A DNA stretch of 64,000 nt from Dolomedes plantarius. Taxonomy: Eukaryota > Arthropoda > Arachnida > Araneae > Dolomedidae. Where the stretch lies: contig OU015493.1 in the NCBI GenBank assembly GCA_907164885.2, positions 59,389,935-59,453,934 of the forward strand. The letters are read 5' to 3'. Below the pieces are notes generated by a model. The model saw nothing but the letters and a program-made list of their open reading frames with translations, made no database searches and was not told the origin of the DNA. Below, in pieces: positions 14,075-24,980 of this stretch. Position 1 is the first letter of the stretch, and every line of letters starts with the position of its first letter. Made by a program: the position numbers and the translations under genes.

Positions 14075-15200
14075 TTACAAAATGACTTCTAGAATAATAA
14101 GAGATTTAAAAAATAATGCTTATCAGTAAGAAAATATTACAGTTTATCAACGTCGATTACGAAGAGGGAAAAAATGAATAGCTTACAGACTTTGAAAAAT
14201 TATCGAAATTCAGGACGCTGTCTGTTTTAACATCTCTTCTCGACTACATCTCCGATGATTGAGGAATTAATGACCTTTTTTCAATGTACGATGTGACGGA
14301 TAGCGTCGTCACTTTATTAAATTCATAGCTAGTAAATGTTTAAAAAATAATAATGCTTTCAGTAAGAAAATATCTTTGTTTATCATCATAGATGAAATAT
14401 ACAGAAAAATGAATGGCTTGAAAATTAATGACCTTTTTTTCGATGCACGAAGAGAAAGATTGGGCAGTAACATCTAAATTTAAAACTAATGAATACATTT
14501 TTAAAACAATGCTTATCATTAAGAACTATTGTAATTAATGAATTTAATTAAGGAAAGATAGAAAAAAATGTATGGCTAACAGAATCTTTGCAATATATCT
14601 AAGTTTAGGACGCGGTCGGTCTAAACTTTTCCCCCCGGTCACATCGCCTGATGAATAAATATTAATGACCTTTTGTCTATGTGCGATGCGAGAGATGGGG
14701 TCGTGATATAATTAAATTTATTACCCATAAATATTGTGCTAAAATAATGCGTATCGCAGGGAAATAACTAAAATTAATCACCATCACAGATAAAAGATAA
14801 AAAAATCAAAGGGTAGCAAACTTCTTGTAAAATCAAAATTTTTATCGCCTTTTATATTAACATCTCTACTCGGTTACACCTCTTATGAATAAAAATTAAT
14901 GACTTTTTATTGATGTGCTGTGGGAGGGATGGGGTCATCCCATAATTAAATTAATTTATAATAAATATAAGTTTAAAATAATTTTATTTGTATAAAAATA
15001 TTACAAGCTAACTAAACTATATCACGATTGATGAACATCATAGTTGAAAGTAAAAAAAAAAAAAAAAAACAACGAACGGCAAATAATAAAAATTCAGAGC
15101 ATTGTGTATTTCCCCCCACCCATCCCTAGGTTACATATCTCATGAATGAAAAATTAATAAATTATCTTGCATGTATCGAAGGTGATTCTGAATATAAACG
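14075..15200 (+). repeat. Degenerate ~240 bp tandem array, about 5 units
   Basis: The anchor ATTAATGACCTTTT recurs at about 14265, 14423, 14660 and 14893, with a weaker copy near 15150, giving spacings of 158, 237, 233 and 257 bp. Other landmarks recur in the same order: AATGCTTATCAGTAAGAAAA, GAATGGCT, AGGACGC, and ACATCTC..GGTTACATCTC. The second unit lacks about 80 bp. This is an old satellite-like array with no coding capacity. Confidence 0.75.
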
Positions 15201-15821
15201 ATTTCGCTTTCCAGTTCTGCATGCATCAGCTACTGGAAGTTCTAGCCGCATCCTCCTTCCACTCAACCGTGAGCTTCTGAACGAGGAGTGTCGGCGAAAA
15301 CTAAAGCGAAACCACGGAATAATTCCGGACAATTTGGTACTTTCGTCTTCAAGATGATAATTGTGAGAGCAACAGGCTGTCATTAGAAAAGTATCAGATC
15401 CATGTCTGAACTCTGGGAAATTGGAAAAAAAAAAGCTAAACGGAAACCTGAACATTATAACACTTAACAGAGCATGATATCTAAATCTAGAGGTCGTAAA
15501 CAAAAATATGAAGCCTTTATTCCGAATTGTTCGAGAAGGTAAAAAAAAATTTGTAACATTGGAGAGCCTTTTCGGTTACTTGAATGATCTTTATTTGCTT
15601 TATTTCGAATGGTATCTGAAATGTTCCAGACAATTGCCTAGTTATATTACAGAGAGTGTAATTTTTATTCCTCCTCAAAGTGCTTCATGAAATAAGCATA
15701 ATAACGAGCTAGTAGTAAAAGAATAAACTTCATAATAAAAACATTTGAACGATCAATCACACTTTATCCATTTAAAGTGAATTAGAAAAAAATCTCTAGG
15801 CTTTAATGGTTTTAGAATATA
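15201..15821. other. No gene recognised
   Basis: Short ORFs on both strands near 15142-15503 show no known motif. The first 60 bases may be the decayed end of the preceding array. Confidence 0.35.
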
Positions 15822-15892
15822 ACTAGTTGAATACCCGTGCTTCGCTACGGAGTACATTCAAATTAAATACAAAGGTCAATGTATGCAATTAA

Positions 15893-15953
<61 letters not shown>

Positions 15954-16558
15954 CTTAACGGATATTTTTATAGACAAAATAATATAGAAGAAAATATTCA
16001 AATTAAATCTAATAGAACATACTAAGGAATATAGTACAGTTTGAGGAACATTTCTTTTACTGTATTTTAATATTTTTTTGGATAATGTCCAATCGTCTGC
16101 TGCATTAGAAATAAAAACAATTTTTTTATCTATTTATTTCGTTGTTATGCTCGTGACGCAAAATTAGTTCAAATTATCACAAAAAGAAAAGAAACCACGT
16201 GATCAGCATTTAATAAATTCTAAAACTTAATCTTTAAAATTTCACTAAAAATCAGAAAATGGAGGAATAGATTCGAAGAAGATTTCATTTTAAACGAATT
16301 TTTATGATCTTTCTCGTGATATAAATTTTTTAACTCTCAAGTTATTATTTTAAATGCAAACTTTAAATAAAGTTACAAAAACAGCTTAAAAATTTAATTT
16401 TAAAAAAATCTAAGAAGAATTTTTCAAAAATCTTTCTTAGTGCACCCCTACACTATGAGAAGAATCACCATGCAAAATTTCAGCCCTTTAGGTCCAGCGG
16501 TTTGGTCTGTGCGTTATCTGTCAGTCAGTCAGTCAGTCAGTTACGGAACTGTTTTATA
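15822..16558 (+). mobile_element. Dispersed repeat ending in (TCAG)n, copy 1
   Basis: Starts CTAGTTGAATACCCGTGCTT and ends with a (TCAG)n run after GGTCCAGCGGTTTGGTCTGT (16491-16541). An inverse copy lies at 37342-38168 with the same two ends. Copy 1 carries a (TA)n tract (15896-15951) where copy 2 has unique sequence. The class is unclear: the tetranucleotide tail would suit a retroposon or a Helitron-type element, and no coding region remains. Confidence 0.7.
15896..15951. repeat. (TA)n microsatellite
   Basis: About 28 TA units inside the dispersed repeat; the tract is absent from the second copy of that repeat. Confidence 0.95.
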
Positions 16559-16560
16559 TA

Positions 16561-17414
16561 CAGGTAACCCTTCTAGAACATGGTAGATAGGTTCCGAGAA
16601 ACTGCCGTGTTGTGTGAAACCGTGTGATATGAGACGCAGAGACAGCTCAAAAAAGGGGGGTTACGTTCTGAAAACATATTAACTACAAACAATTTTTTAA
16701 AATTCCTTATAAGCAACTTAATTTTTATTAAAAATATGAATGTATGTATAAGACAAAACGAAAAGAAACAGAAAAATATTATTTTCATTTAATACGACCT
16801 TAATTTAATAAATTTCTTTTTCATCACTGCTCAATACAACCAAACTAGAACGTTTTTTCGACTGAATGATATCACCTTCACTTTCAGAATCTTTTTCTTC
16901 ATTTAGATTGTTTGCACCTTCTATACTCTTTAAAAAAATCTGTAATTTTGGTTTATTTGCTGGTTCTTACAAGGTCATTGTAGATTTTACGACATAGAGA
17001 TAGACAATTTTGCAGATCCCTTTTGAATTTTCGGCTTTTTTCAGCGGAAGGGTCTGCATTCAGGAAAAATGATGCAAGATTTTCAGCTAAGCTTAGGCCT
17101 TCTTGTAATTTTATAGAGTTATAAATGAATAAATTATAATTTATTTATACATTTCCATGTAAAGTCACTATAGTTCATTATTCCTTCCCGTCATTATTTT
17201 AAGGTAATTTAGTTTTTAAATGTGTTAAACAAAAATCATATTATCTAGTGCTATAGAAGTACAGTGTTGTACAAAAACGTTTTCGCAATTTTTTATCGAG
17301 TTAGAGTGAAACCGTATTACAGGTTGCAGTGTTATACGAGGGTTCCTGCAATTTATCCTATCGTGTTAGAGCGAAACCGTGTTTTAAGATGCTGTGCTGT
17401 AGGAGGGCTACCTG
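16561..17414 (+). mobile_element. 854 bp TA-flanked TIR element
   Basis: Ends are CAGGTAACCCTTCTA and, inverted, CAGGTAGCCCTCCTA, with TA at 16559-16560 and 17415-17416. The right half holds an imperfect duplication of about 75 bp: GTTAGAGCGAAACCGTGTT (17363-17382) parallels GTTAGAGTGAAACCGTATT (17300-17318). No transposase motif is seen. It is probably a non-autonomous pogo/Tc1-type element. Its left end abuts the (TCAG)n repeat. Confidence 0.75.
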
Positions 17415-17416
17415 TA

Positions 17417-18544
17417 TATAGATTTGTTGATATATTTAGATTTGAGTTAGTTTTTAGCGAGAGCCCGGAAAAAAGGATATTACCAAGCTTTTATCATTCT
17501 TAAAGCAAAAATAAAATTCAGAGGTAGCCAGATAATGGAGTAGTAGTTATTATTGAACAATAAGGTAATACGAAAGATAATCGCGTTTAAAATTCCATTG
17601 TTGCCATGTTTCAGATGGAAGTGGAATCTTTTATTTTTGTTAAATCTTTTTTTATTTAATTATTTAATTATTTTTTGAAAAAAATTGCACTATTTTGATG
17701 ATGTGGCTTTAAGCTGGGGCAAAAAAAAATGAAAAAGATAATGATCGATTATTTTTTCCCAAGGAAAATTAAATTAAAAATGGTAATAAACATTCTTTTT
17801 GTTATACCCGAACAAGTTAGTTCTTAAAACAATCAGAAATAATTAATTCTAATTCTTGATTTATCAATGAAATGAATTAATCGAAATATTTAATTAAATT
17901 AGCATTGAGTAAACCTACGACATCGAAATTAGACGAAGTTCTTGATAATCTAGACATAATGGGAAGTCCAGGTTATTATTAAAAAAAATGAACGGTGAGG
18001 TTAAAAGGTAATGTAAAAAATATAACGCATTCAACAGTTTCGATTAAAGAAAATGTAGATCTGTGACATTTTAATCGCAATCGAGTAAATATATTACAGG
18101 TGATAGAAGAAGAAATATTTTGAAAGAGGTCGTCCAACCCCATACATCATCTTCATCTCTTAAGAATTTTGTTCGCGGTCTGTCAACTTCATTCGACGTG
18201 TTTCCTGAAGATGATCAGTAAATAAATTGATGTTGTTTATTTTGTTTGTATTCATGCTTTTGTCTCAAGTAGAAAGATTCTTTTCGAACGTGTATATCTT
18301 TTTCGTTTCTCTGCCGCTTTATCATATCATGGTCCAAAATCTTGAAATATCCAATGACAAGAAAAATGGGACGAAAGTTTACATGTTCTTCTCTCCTTAC
18401 CAGCTTTTTTCCTGTCGGGATACAAAATCGGGAATTGACTAAAAGTAATGATTGTATTTCCAGATACAGCATGTTTTGCTCACTGTCAACAAATACCCTG
18501 CCATACATTCATACTTTTTTTTGAATTTGACATCTTTAAAGGAG
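17417..18544. other. No gene recognised
   Basis: AT-rich. The overlapping ORFs at 18215-18524 lack known motifs. Confidence 0.4.
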
Positions 18545-18556
18545 ATATCTGAAGTT

Positions 18557-19096
18557 GTTGTTGTTGTTGTTGTTACTAATACAATCTGATCTAATCGATA
18601 GGCTAGACCAGATCCATGAGACCGAAAACATTTTAAAAATCCAAGGCAAGTAGGGGACTCTGTGTCAAATCATCCTTTTCAAGCACCAAGCAAGAAAAAA
18701 GATGGTCAGGGGTGGAACGATTGATGTTATATTTTCCACTAATGGGGAAGATCTTATTGCCTTTATCAAATTTAAGGCACTTCAGGTGAACTCTTAGGAG
18801 TCTTAACAAAGCAGTCTGCTGAGCACGATTGCCCACAAAAGCTATAGCTCCTCCCGGCTGTCTGCCACAATACCAGTCATGTGGCGGAGATTGCCATGAA
18901 AGGGCGATGGTAGATTTAACTCTTGAACAGATCTCCAAAAAAGTTAAAGTGTTAGAGGTCAAATCCATTGTAGTTCCCTCCTTAGCCAGGGTATCATTCG
19001 CTGCGTTGCCGCTGAGACCAATATGTGATGGGATCCACTGTAAATGGATTTCATGATATTTTGAGAGCTCTTGCAGTAAAGTCAGAACAGAGATTC
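18557..19096 (-). mobile_element. LINE 3' end (RNase H type), 5' truncated
   Basis: On the minus strand a LINE 3' terminus runs from 19096 to a (AAC)n tail at 18557-18574. A 12 bp target duplication ATATCTGAAGTT flanks it exactly (18545-18556 and 19097-19108), as expected for target-primed reverse transcription with 5' truncation. RNase H at the C-terminus plus a CAA/TAA-type simple tail fits the I/R1/LOA group of non-LTR elements; the clade is inferred. Confidence 0.88.
18615..19080 (-). pseudogene. LINE RNase H and C-terminal domain remnant
   Basis: The minus-strand frame gives LHLQ-type residues, then HLQWIPSHIGLSGNAANDTL, the conserved C-terminal signature of RNase H in LINE ORF2 proteins, followed by AKEG. 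Next come PPHDWYCGRQPG and NRAQQTALLRLLRVHLK, a C-terminal tail I know from arthropod LINEs, and a DHLFSCLVLEKDD segment before the stop near 18633. The RT domain and the N-terminal half of RNase H were never copied because of 5' truncation. It cannot support retrotransposition. Confidence 0.85.
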
Positions 19097-19142
19097 ATAT
19101 CTGAAGTTCTTTGCAACGTTATCTCTATGAAATGCTCTATAG

Positions 19143-19844
19143 CAGGGGTCGGAAACATTTTTAATTGGAGGGCATATTTCAGAAATGCGGGAGTTCGGCG
19201 CGCACCACTGCGTGAAGAGGAGAAAGGGGGGTGGGTTAATATTTAAACATGAAAATATTAATGAGACATAACTTTTAATACATAAATTCAAATTTTAATT
19301 TAAACAAAATAATCTTAAAATTGATAATGCAATATTTGACATTGCAAATCTGCGGTTAACTCGTTGTAATGTGGCACATAAGTTGAATTCCCAGTTCTCA
19401 GGTATTGATCCAAGTAAGTGTCAGTGGGGCTTGATCGGTAATTTGATTTTAAGTATTTCATATTAGAAAACAAAGATTCACAAACATAAATTCTTGGTAT
19501 TAATTTCTTCCAATAAGGAATCAAAATGTTTGACAAACTAATAGGTGGTAGCATTTCCATCACAATAATTTTCTAATTTTAAATTTGGGAAATGTGATAA
19601 ATTACCTTTTTCAATATGCGGTTTCCAGAGCGACAATTTATCTTTTAATGCATTTATTGTTCTTACCATAGAAGCAAGGAGAGAAGCTCAGTTTATGATA
19701 TTTTCGGTTTTGCGATTTTTAATTTTTTTCTACAATTATTCATTACAAGTACGAACGTTTGTTGTTCCAATAACTAAAAATTTTCGAAATTTGAACGGCG
19801 GGCACCCTAAAATTGTTTCGCGGGCACCGCATTGCCAACCCCTG
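19143..19844 (-). mobile_element. hAT transposon, internally deleted
   Basis: A 702 bp element starts CAGGGGTCGGAAAC and ends GCCAACCCCTG, with a perfect 8 bp target duplication CTCTATAG (19135-19142 and 19845-19852). Both termini match hAT consensus ends. Only the last part of the transposase gene survives, on the minus strand. Confidence 0.93.
19315..19563 (-). pseudogene. hAT transposase C-terminal remnant
   Basis: The minus-strand frame reads RIYVCESLFSNMKYLKSNYR, then SSPTDTYLDQYLR and a TADLQC segment. CE-S-FS-MK..K..YR is the hAT dimerisation-region signature in the GTF2IRD2/Charlie-like group. BED finger and catalytic core are absent. The ORF reaches nearly to the element's mid-left, so most of the gene was lost in one internal deletion. 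The nominal start Met is arbitrary. Confidence 0.8.
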
Positions 19845-19852
19845 CTCTATAG

Positions 19853-20315
19853 TATTTCTTCCTCCTGTTTCCATTACACAATCGTTAGGAGTTTCGATTA
19901 AGGTAAAATTTTTAAAAATATTTTCACTCATGGAGAAAAATACTATGAAAAAAAAAATTTTTTCCCTTTAAAATAACGAAACATTCTGTTGATAAAATTT
20001 CATAAATGCTGAGGATAAATCATCTTAATCTTTCCTTGCACAAAAGGGAAAAAGTCATGTAAATAAAGCCATTGTTTCGGCAGATATATAAAGCAATTAA
20101 ACATGCTTCAAATTTAGAATTTAAAATTTTTCAACGAAATCTTGAATTTTTTAAATACGCATAATGGTATCTTTTTATTATGATATACTTTAAGAAAAAA
20201 ATCGTTGCTAATTGCGTATTCTTTTTCCTTTGACATATGCCACACTTTATCAAAGTAAGAGTCTCTTTCTGTATGAAACGGTTCTCGTCTTGACGCAAAA
20301 AATAATAATAACAAT

Positions 20316-20320
<5 letters not shown>
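19853..20320. other. No gene recognised
   Basis: AT-rich DNA without recognisable motifs. Confidence 0.4.

Positions 20321-20324
<4 letters not shown>

Positions 20325-20372
<48 letters not shown>
20325..20372. repeat. (CA)n(TA)n compound microsatellite
   Basis: A CA run to about 20345 passes into a TA run that ends next to the small MITE starting at 20375. Confidence 0.9.
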
Positions 20373-20374
<2 letters not shown>

Positions 20375-20377
<3 letters not shown>

Positions 20378-20547
20378 TGGAATCTCGATCGATCGTTTTC
20401 GGATCCATCGTTTTTCCGTATGTGTCGTTCATTTTATACAGTCCCAACGATCATATTGCTTTGTTATGTTTCCGCATCTATCGTTTTCCCGCATTAATTG
20501 TTCATTTGAATCGGTCCCTTGAAAAACGATAGATCGAGATTCCACTG
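20375..20547 (+). mobile_element. 173 bp pogo-like MITE
   Basis: Ends CAGTGGAATCTCGATCGATC and its near-perfect inverted complement (20523-20547). CAGTGGAA(T/C)CTCGAT resembles pogo/Tigger termini. It is followed by TA repeats and preceded by a (TA)n tract with a CA dinucleotide in between, so it also sits in a microsatellite. Too short to code. Confidence 0.75.
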
Positions 20548-20549
20548 TA

Positions 20550-21225
20550 TATATATACCTCAATTAATGCTGAAATTTTAAGTAAGCCAAGACTTATTTG
20601 TCTCCTATCCCAGTAATCAACAGTATTGGATTGCTCGCCATCCACAAACGCAGAGTTGGGAATGCTCCACGGCTAATGTCCGTTATCGGAAGTTTTACGC
20701 TGCAGTAAGCGCCTTTGCATTCTCTGAATATTTTAGTGCCCATTTCGCGCCTCCTATCACAGTCATCACTGTCAGAGCGTGACCTGAAGGATTAAGACCC
20801 GGTGTTTGTGCGCGGGAGCATTATCACAGTGTGCAATTTCATTGTCAGTGTGTAACCCGATTAAACTGTTCTTAATGCGCATTAAATGCAACCTGTTGAG
20901 AGACTTTCGCGGGGTTTCCCATTCGCATCCCATGAAATGGAGTTCTCCGGGCCTCGAGAGTGGCACGAAGACCCCGTGATCGTTTCGGCGAGATATTTGG
21001 GGATGACGGGTTATTAGACGATTTCCTTTTTCTAATTTATCATCATCTTCTTCCGCTTTTTTTAAAGAAGCTAAATAACGAGGCCCGGATTCAGGCCACG
21101 ATTACAATCTTGAGTACTTTCTCTTGATATAATTACAATGTATTTTTTAAAATTGTTCCACCTTTCTTTTTCTCAACCCTCAAATATATCTTCCCTTTCC
21201 TTTGCCATAGCTACTCCGAATTATT
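20550..21225. other. GC-balanced unique-looking stretch
   Basis: Positions 20630-21000 are CpG-bearing and look single-copy, unlike their surroundings. The minus-strand ORF at 20772-20966 contains DNAPAH, which recalls a transposase, but the flanking residues do not fit one. No function assigned. Confidence 0.3.
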
Positions 21226-21227
21226 TA

Positions 21228-22208
21228 CAAGGTGCGCCCATAAAGTAAACGGACAAATAAAAAGATCAAACAATAAAATAAAAAAAGTGAAAGAATAATC
21301 GCCTGGCTAAAAAGAGTGACATCTCAACTCTTGTTAAAGCCAGTTTAAATTGGTTATTTAGTCGCTTGCATATCAAAACGTCGTAGTAATTTTCATTTAC
21401 TGAGAAGGCATTATACAAAAAAATTTGCTTCGGAATTGAACAACGTTGTAACATTAAATTTTGTTACAAATTAGGTAAATCTGCTACTGAAACTTTAGAG
21501 ATGATTCGAACAGTATATAGTGATGCATCGTTATCAAGAACACAAGTGTATGACTGGTACAACCACTTTTAATGTGTGCGAGAAAGCATTGAGGATGAAC
21601 CAAATACAGGGCAGGGCATCCCTTCAACTTCAAGGAATGAGGAAAATGTGGAGAAAAATTGTTCTTTGGTTAAAGCTGATAGCATTTTTGATTACAAAGG
21701 ACTTATTCACCACGAATTTGTTCCTGAAAATCAAACAATTAATCAGTATTTTTACAAGGAGGTGCTTTTTCGATTAAGAAACAGGATAAGGCGAGTTAGG
21801 AAGGAACTGTTTGATTCTGGGCAATGGTTTCTTTTACGCGATAATGCTAGGCCCCATACAGCAATTTCTGTACAACAATATCTTGCTAAGCATTCAATTA
21901 CGGTGATAAATCCCCCACCATATTCTCCGACTTATCGCCAGCTGACTTTTCCCTTTTTCCGAAACTTAAGATGGCCATGAAAGGGCCGAAATTTGAAAAT
22001 GTCTCGGATATTAAATCAAATGTTACGCGTATTTTGCGAACGGTCAGTTCCAACGCCAATAAACAATGTTTCGATGACTTGAAGAAACGTTGCAAAAATT
22101 GTATAGACTCCTTTGGCGATTATTTTGAAGGAGATAAATTTATTTGAAGGTGAGCATTATTTTTCTTATTTATAAAAAATTGTCCGGTTACTTTATGGGC
22201 GCACCTGG
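21228..22208 (+). mobile_element. mariner transposon, internally deleted
   Basis: A 981 bp element has inverted termini (C)AAGGTGCGCCCATAAAGTAA and (C)CAGGTGCGCCCATAAAGTAA, flanked by TA (21226-21227 and 22209-22210). It encodes a mariner-type transposase remnant on the + strand. An intact mariner is near 1.3 kb, so roughly 0.3 kb of coding sequence is missing. Confidence 0.92.
21421..22147 (+). pseudogene. mariner transposase, deleted and frameshifted
   Basis: The N-terminal DNA-binding region reads EQRCNIKFCYKLGKSATETL, then SRTQVYDWYNHF, an in-frame TAA, and RESIEDEPNTG. The linker and the first catalytic Asp are gone: the frame jumps from STSRNEENVEKN to FDYKGLIHHEFVPENQTINQ. The second Asp is in LLRDNARPH. 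A one-base loss near 21930 shifts the frame just before SPDLSPADF, which holds the third Asp. The restored frame ends GDYFEGDKFI and the stop at 22145-22147. It is a DD34D-type mariner, clearly inactive, of the family known from SETMAR-like arthropod sequences. Confidence 0.88.
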
Positions 22209-22239
22209 TATAATTTGGTATATATAATAAGTGCATATA

Positions 22240-22510
22240 AAAAGTAAGGGGCAAATATACAATAAATGTAGAGCAAAGCCTTTTGAATAATCATTGGGAT
22301 GCTTTTCCTTAAATATTCTTCTTCCAATTGAATAAGTCACACCCATTATTGTTTACTTCGTATATGTAGAAGAGGCATTTAAAAATAATCGGACAGTACA
22401 CAATTAACATAATACAAAGCCCTTTGAATGACAGTTGGGACACCTTTCTCTAAACACTCTTCTAGCAGTTGAATAAATCAGACCCATCATTGTACCTATT
22501 ATTGAAAAAT
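22240..22510 (+). repeat. Imperfect ~141 bp tandem duplication
   Basis: CAAAGCC(T)TTTGAAT..TTGGGA recurs 141 bp apart (from 22274 and 22415), followed in both by AA.A.TCTTCT and TTGAATAA.TCA.ACCCAT.ATTGT. Two diverged units. Not coding. Confidence 0.65.
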
Positions 22511-23567
22511 CTCATACGACGTTATAATATTTACAGTTTCTCAACAGACATGTAAGCATTAAGTGTGGTTTTCTAAATGGACATTTCACAAATTTCAATC
22601 TTTTTGGTAACACATTTGTGAATGGGATGAAAAGACGTTAACAACTAATGCTCCCCGGCATGATCGTGAACTGTAATTTTTAGCGCGAAACTAGTTTCCA
22701 GTTTATATTTTTACTGTAGAATTTTTGTAACTCCGTGTTTTTTGTGGAGTCCTCGGGAAGTTTTAAGTTTGTAACTCTCCTCAGTAGCATAAAGGTTACT
22801 ACTACACCAAGAAAAATATACTTTTTATCATGAAGGTAGGCGCACTATGGTGCAGTACACAGTGAAACTACAATAAAATTAACAAAACTCAGAAGAATTG
22901 CTTAGTTACATTTCAAGTTATAAGCACATAGTTCAATCTATATTTCATATGAATAACGGCTAGATTCTAGTGGCTTCCGTGCGCCTGAATTTGAATCCCG
23001 ACCAAGGCATGGTGATATTGATTTGTCCCTTTATAGAAAACGACATCTGCGTATCTAGCGTCTCCTTAAGAAAGTGGACCAACTAAACTCGCGGTACGTT
23101 TGGCAGAAATTTCCCAGGATAAGTTCCTGCCACATTAAAATAAAATGGAGGATCTTTTCATTCTAAATGTAAAAAAAATCAACTACGAAATTACTTTTAT
23201 TGATTATTATGCTTCAATATTTCAATTACGTCAAGGTACATCAACAGAACTGCACCAAATATTAAGGATCTGCGTTTTTTATAGCAGATAAGCTGCAATG
23301 TCGATTGAAAAAAATTAAAACCAAGGAAAATATTTCGAATACCTTGTAGTTCTCGTTAATTCCACAGTAAAATGATTATTGCTAAAATAGAACTAAGAAA
23401 AAATTCACACTTAAAAACCCATCAAATTCTTTAATTTTTAAAAGTTTATTTCTTGTGTTAGTAATTATTTAAATGAATAACTCTGTTTCAATTTTCTGGA
23501 GTTTCCATAACTCGTTTTGTTTACTTCTGAAAAGGAAGCATTCTTATACCTGCACTGAAACGATAAA
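22511..23567. other. No gene; one SINE-like patch
   Basis: Apart from the tRNA-like sequence at 22950-23165, nothing is recognisable. Confidence 0.4.
22950..23165 (+). mobile_element. Possible tRNA-derived SINE
   Basis: TAGTGGCTTCCG (A-box-like) is followed 20 nt later by GAATTTGAATCCCG (B-box-like), then a GC-richer body. No tail or target duplication could be fixed. Confidence 0.35.
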
Positions 23568-23569
23568 TA

Positions 23570-24978
23570 CACTGCTGGCCACTGTAAATGCAACACCCTG
23601 AAGGAAACATGCAAATAACATGAAATTTACAACATGCATTAACGGAGGTGAGATATGCAAATGATTAGAATTTCAGCGCAGACGCACATCACGCGCGCCT
23701 GTGGCGCCACTTCAAAGCGCTATTTAAGGCTTGGGGATTTCGACGATTTCAAGTTCGGCAATTGTGTTTTTCTTGTGGTTTTTTCAAAAAAACGATCAAT
23801 TATGCCTCGTCGAAAACAGCGATCATCTTTTGATCAAGTATCCGAGTTCGACAGAGGAAGGATAGTGGCCTACCGAGATTGTGGATTATCTTTCAGGGAA
23901 ATCGGTAGTCGTGTTGGACGAAACCAAACAACTGTAATGCGGATATGTGATCGTTGGATGCAAGAGGGTACGACGGACCGGCGTGTTCGATCGCATCCAC
24001 CTCAGCGCACCACTTCACGTGCTGACAGGCAAATTGTGCGCATGGCAGTGACGGATCGCTCAGTCACATCATGAACCATAGCACAGCACATGCAGTCTGT
24101 AACGCATCATCCAGTGTCTGCGCGTACCATTCGACGCCGTTTACAGCAGAGTTGTCTGTCCGCAAGACGTCCATTGCTTTGTCTACCCTTGACGCAGAAC
24201 CACAGACGTCTCCGCCGCCAATGGTGCGATGACAGAAGGATGTGGACGGCAGAATGGAATGGAATTGTCATTACTGACGAGTCACGCTTCTGTCTGCAAC
24301 ACCACGATGGTCGCATTCGAGTCTGGAGACACCGCGAAGAGAGGATGCTGAACAGCTGCGTTATGCACCGCCACACTGGTCCTGCACCGGGTATTATGGT
24401 ATGGGGCGGTATTGGATATCACTCTCGCACACCTCTAGTACGCATTGCCGGTACTTTAAACAGCCAGCGCTACATCTCCGAGGTGTTGGAGCCAGTTGTC
24501 CTACCTTACCTTCAGGGCTTGTCCACAGCCATATTTCAACAGGATAATGCGCGACCACACGTTGCACGCATTGTCCAACGGTTCTTCGTCAATCGCCAGA
24601 TTGAATTGCTTCCCTGGCCGCCTCGCTCTCCGGATCTTTCGCCGATAGAAAACATGTGGTCCATGGTTGCTCTACGATTGACCCAGATTCCATCCCCAAC
24701 TGCCACAGCAGATCAACTTTGGCAACGTGTGGAAGCTGCTTGGTCTGCTGTACCCCAAGAACTCATCCAAAGTCTCTTTGAATCAATGCCGAGGCGTGTG
24801 GCAGCGTTGATCTCCAACAATGGCGGCTACTCTGGCTACTGATTTTGGCAGGAACCACACTTCACAGAAGTCTATAAATTTAATCATTTGATACTTGGTC
24901 AACATGTTATCTACAAAATAAATTTTGTTGTGATATCTCTTGTCTTTCTTGGTGTTGCAATTTGGGTGGCCAGCAGTG
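23570..24978 (+). mobile_element. Tc1 transposon, nearly complete
   Basis: A 1409 bp element with 28 bp imperfect inverted termini that start CACTGCTGGCCAC and include GCAACACC at their inner edge, flanked by TA (23568-23569 and 24979-24980). One transposase gene fills most of it. It is the best preserved transposon in the window. I recognise the family as one abundant in orb-weaver genomes, which is the main basis for the host guess. Confidence 0.95.
23802..24842 (+). pseudogene. Tc1 transposase, single in-frame stop
   Basis: From the ATG at 23802 (MPRRKQRSS) the frame runs 346 codons to TGA at 24840-24842, interrupted only by TGA at 24072-24074 (codon 91). N-terminal helix-turn-helix: RIVAYRDCGLSFREIGSRVG, then NQTTVMRICDRW. 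A basic GRPR-like linker region follows (RRVRSHPPQRTT). The catalytic triad is intact: D159 in ITDESRF, D248 in FQQDNARPH, E283 in SPDLSPIENMW, with 34 residues between the last two (DD34E). The stop lies where related proteins, as I recall them, have Arg, so a CGA to TGA change is likely. An upstream in-frame Met at 23655 is less likely to be the start because MPRR is the family start. Read-through apart, the product is dead. Confidence 0.92.
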
Positions 24979-24980
24979 TA

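Noticed and set aside
13374..14129. 251-residue ORF, the longest + strand ORF outside recognised transposases
   Set aside because: It passes through a GC-rich retroposon and AT-rich flanks; its ends are low-complexity Leu/Ile/Phe runs and the middle is the wrong strand of the retroposon.
20772..20966. Minus-strand ORF with DNAPAH, like a mariner catalytic motif
   Set aside because: Upstream and downstream residues do not match a transposase, no TIRs are present and the surrounding DNA looks unrelated to mariner.
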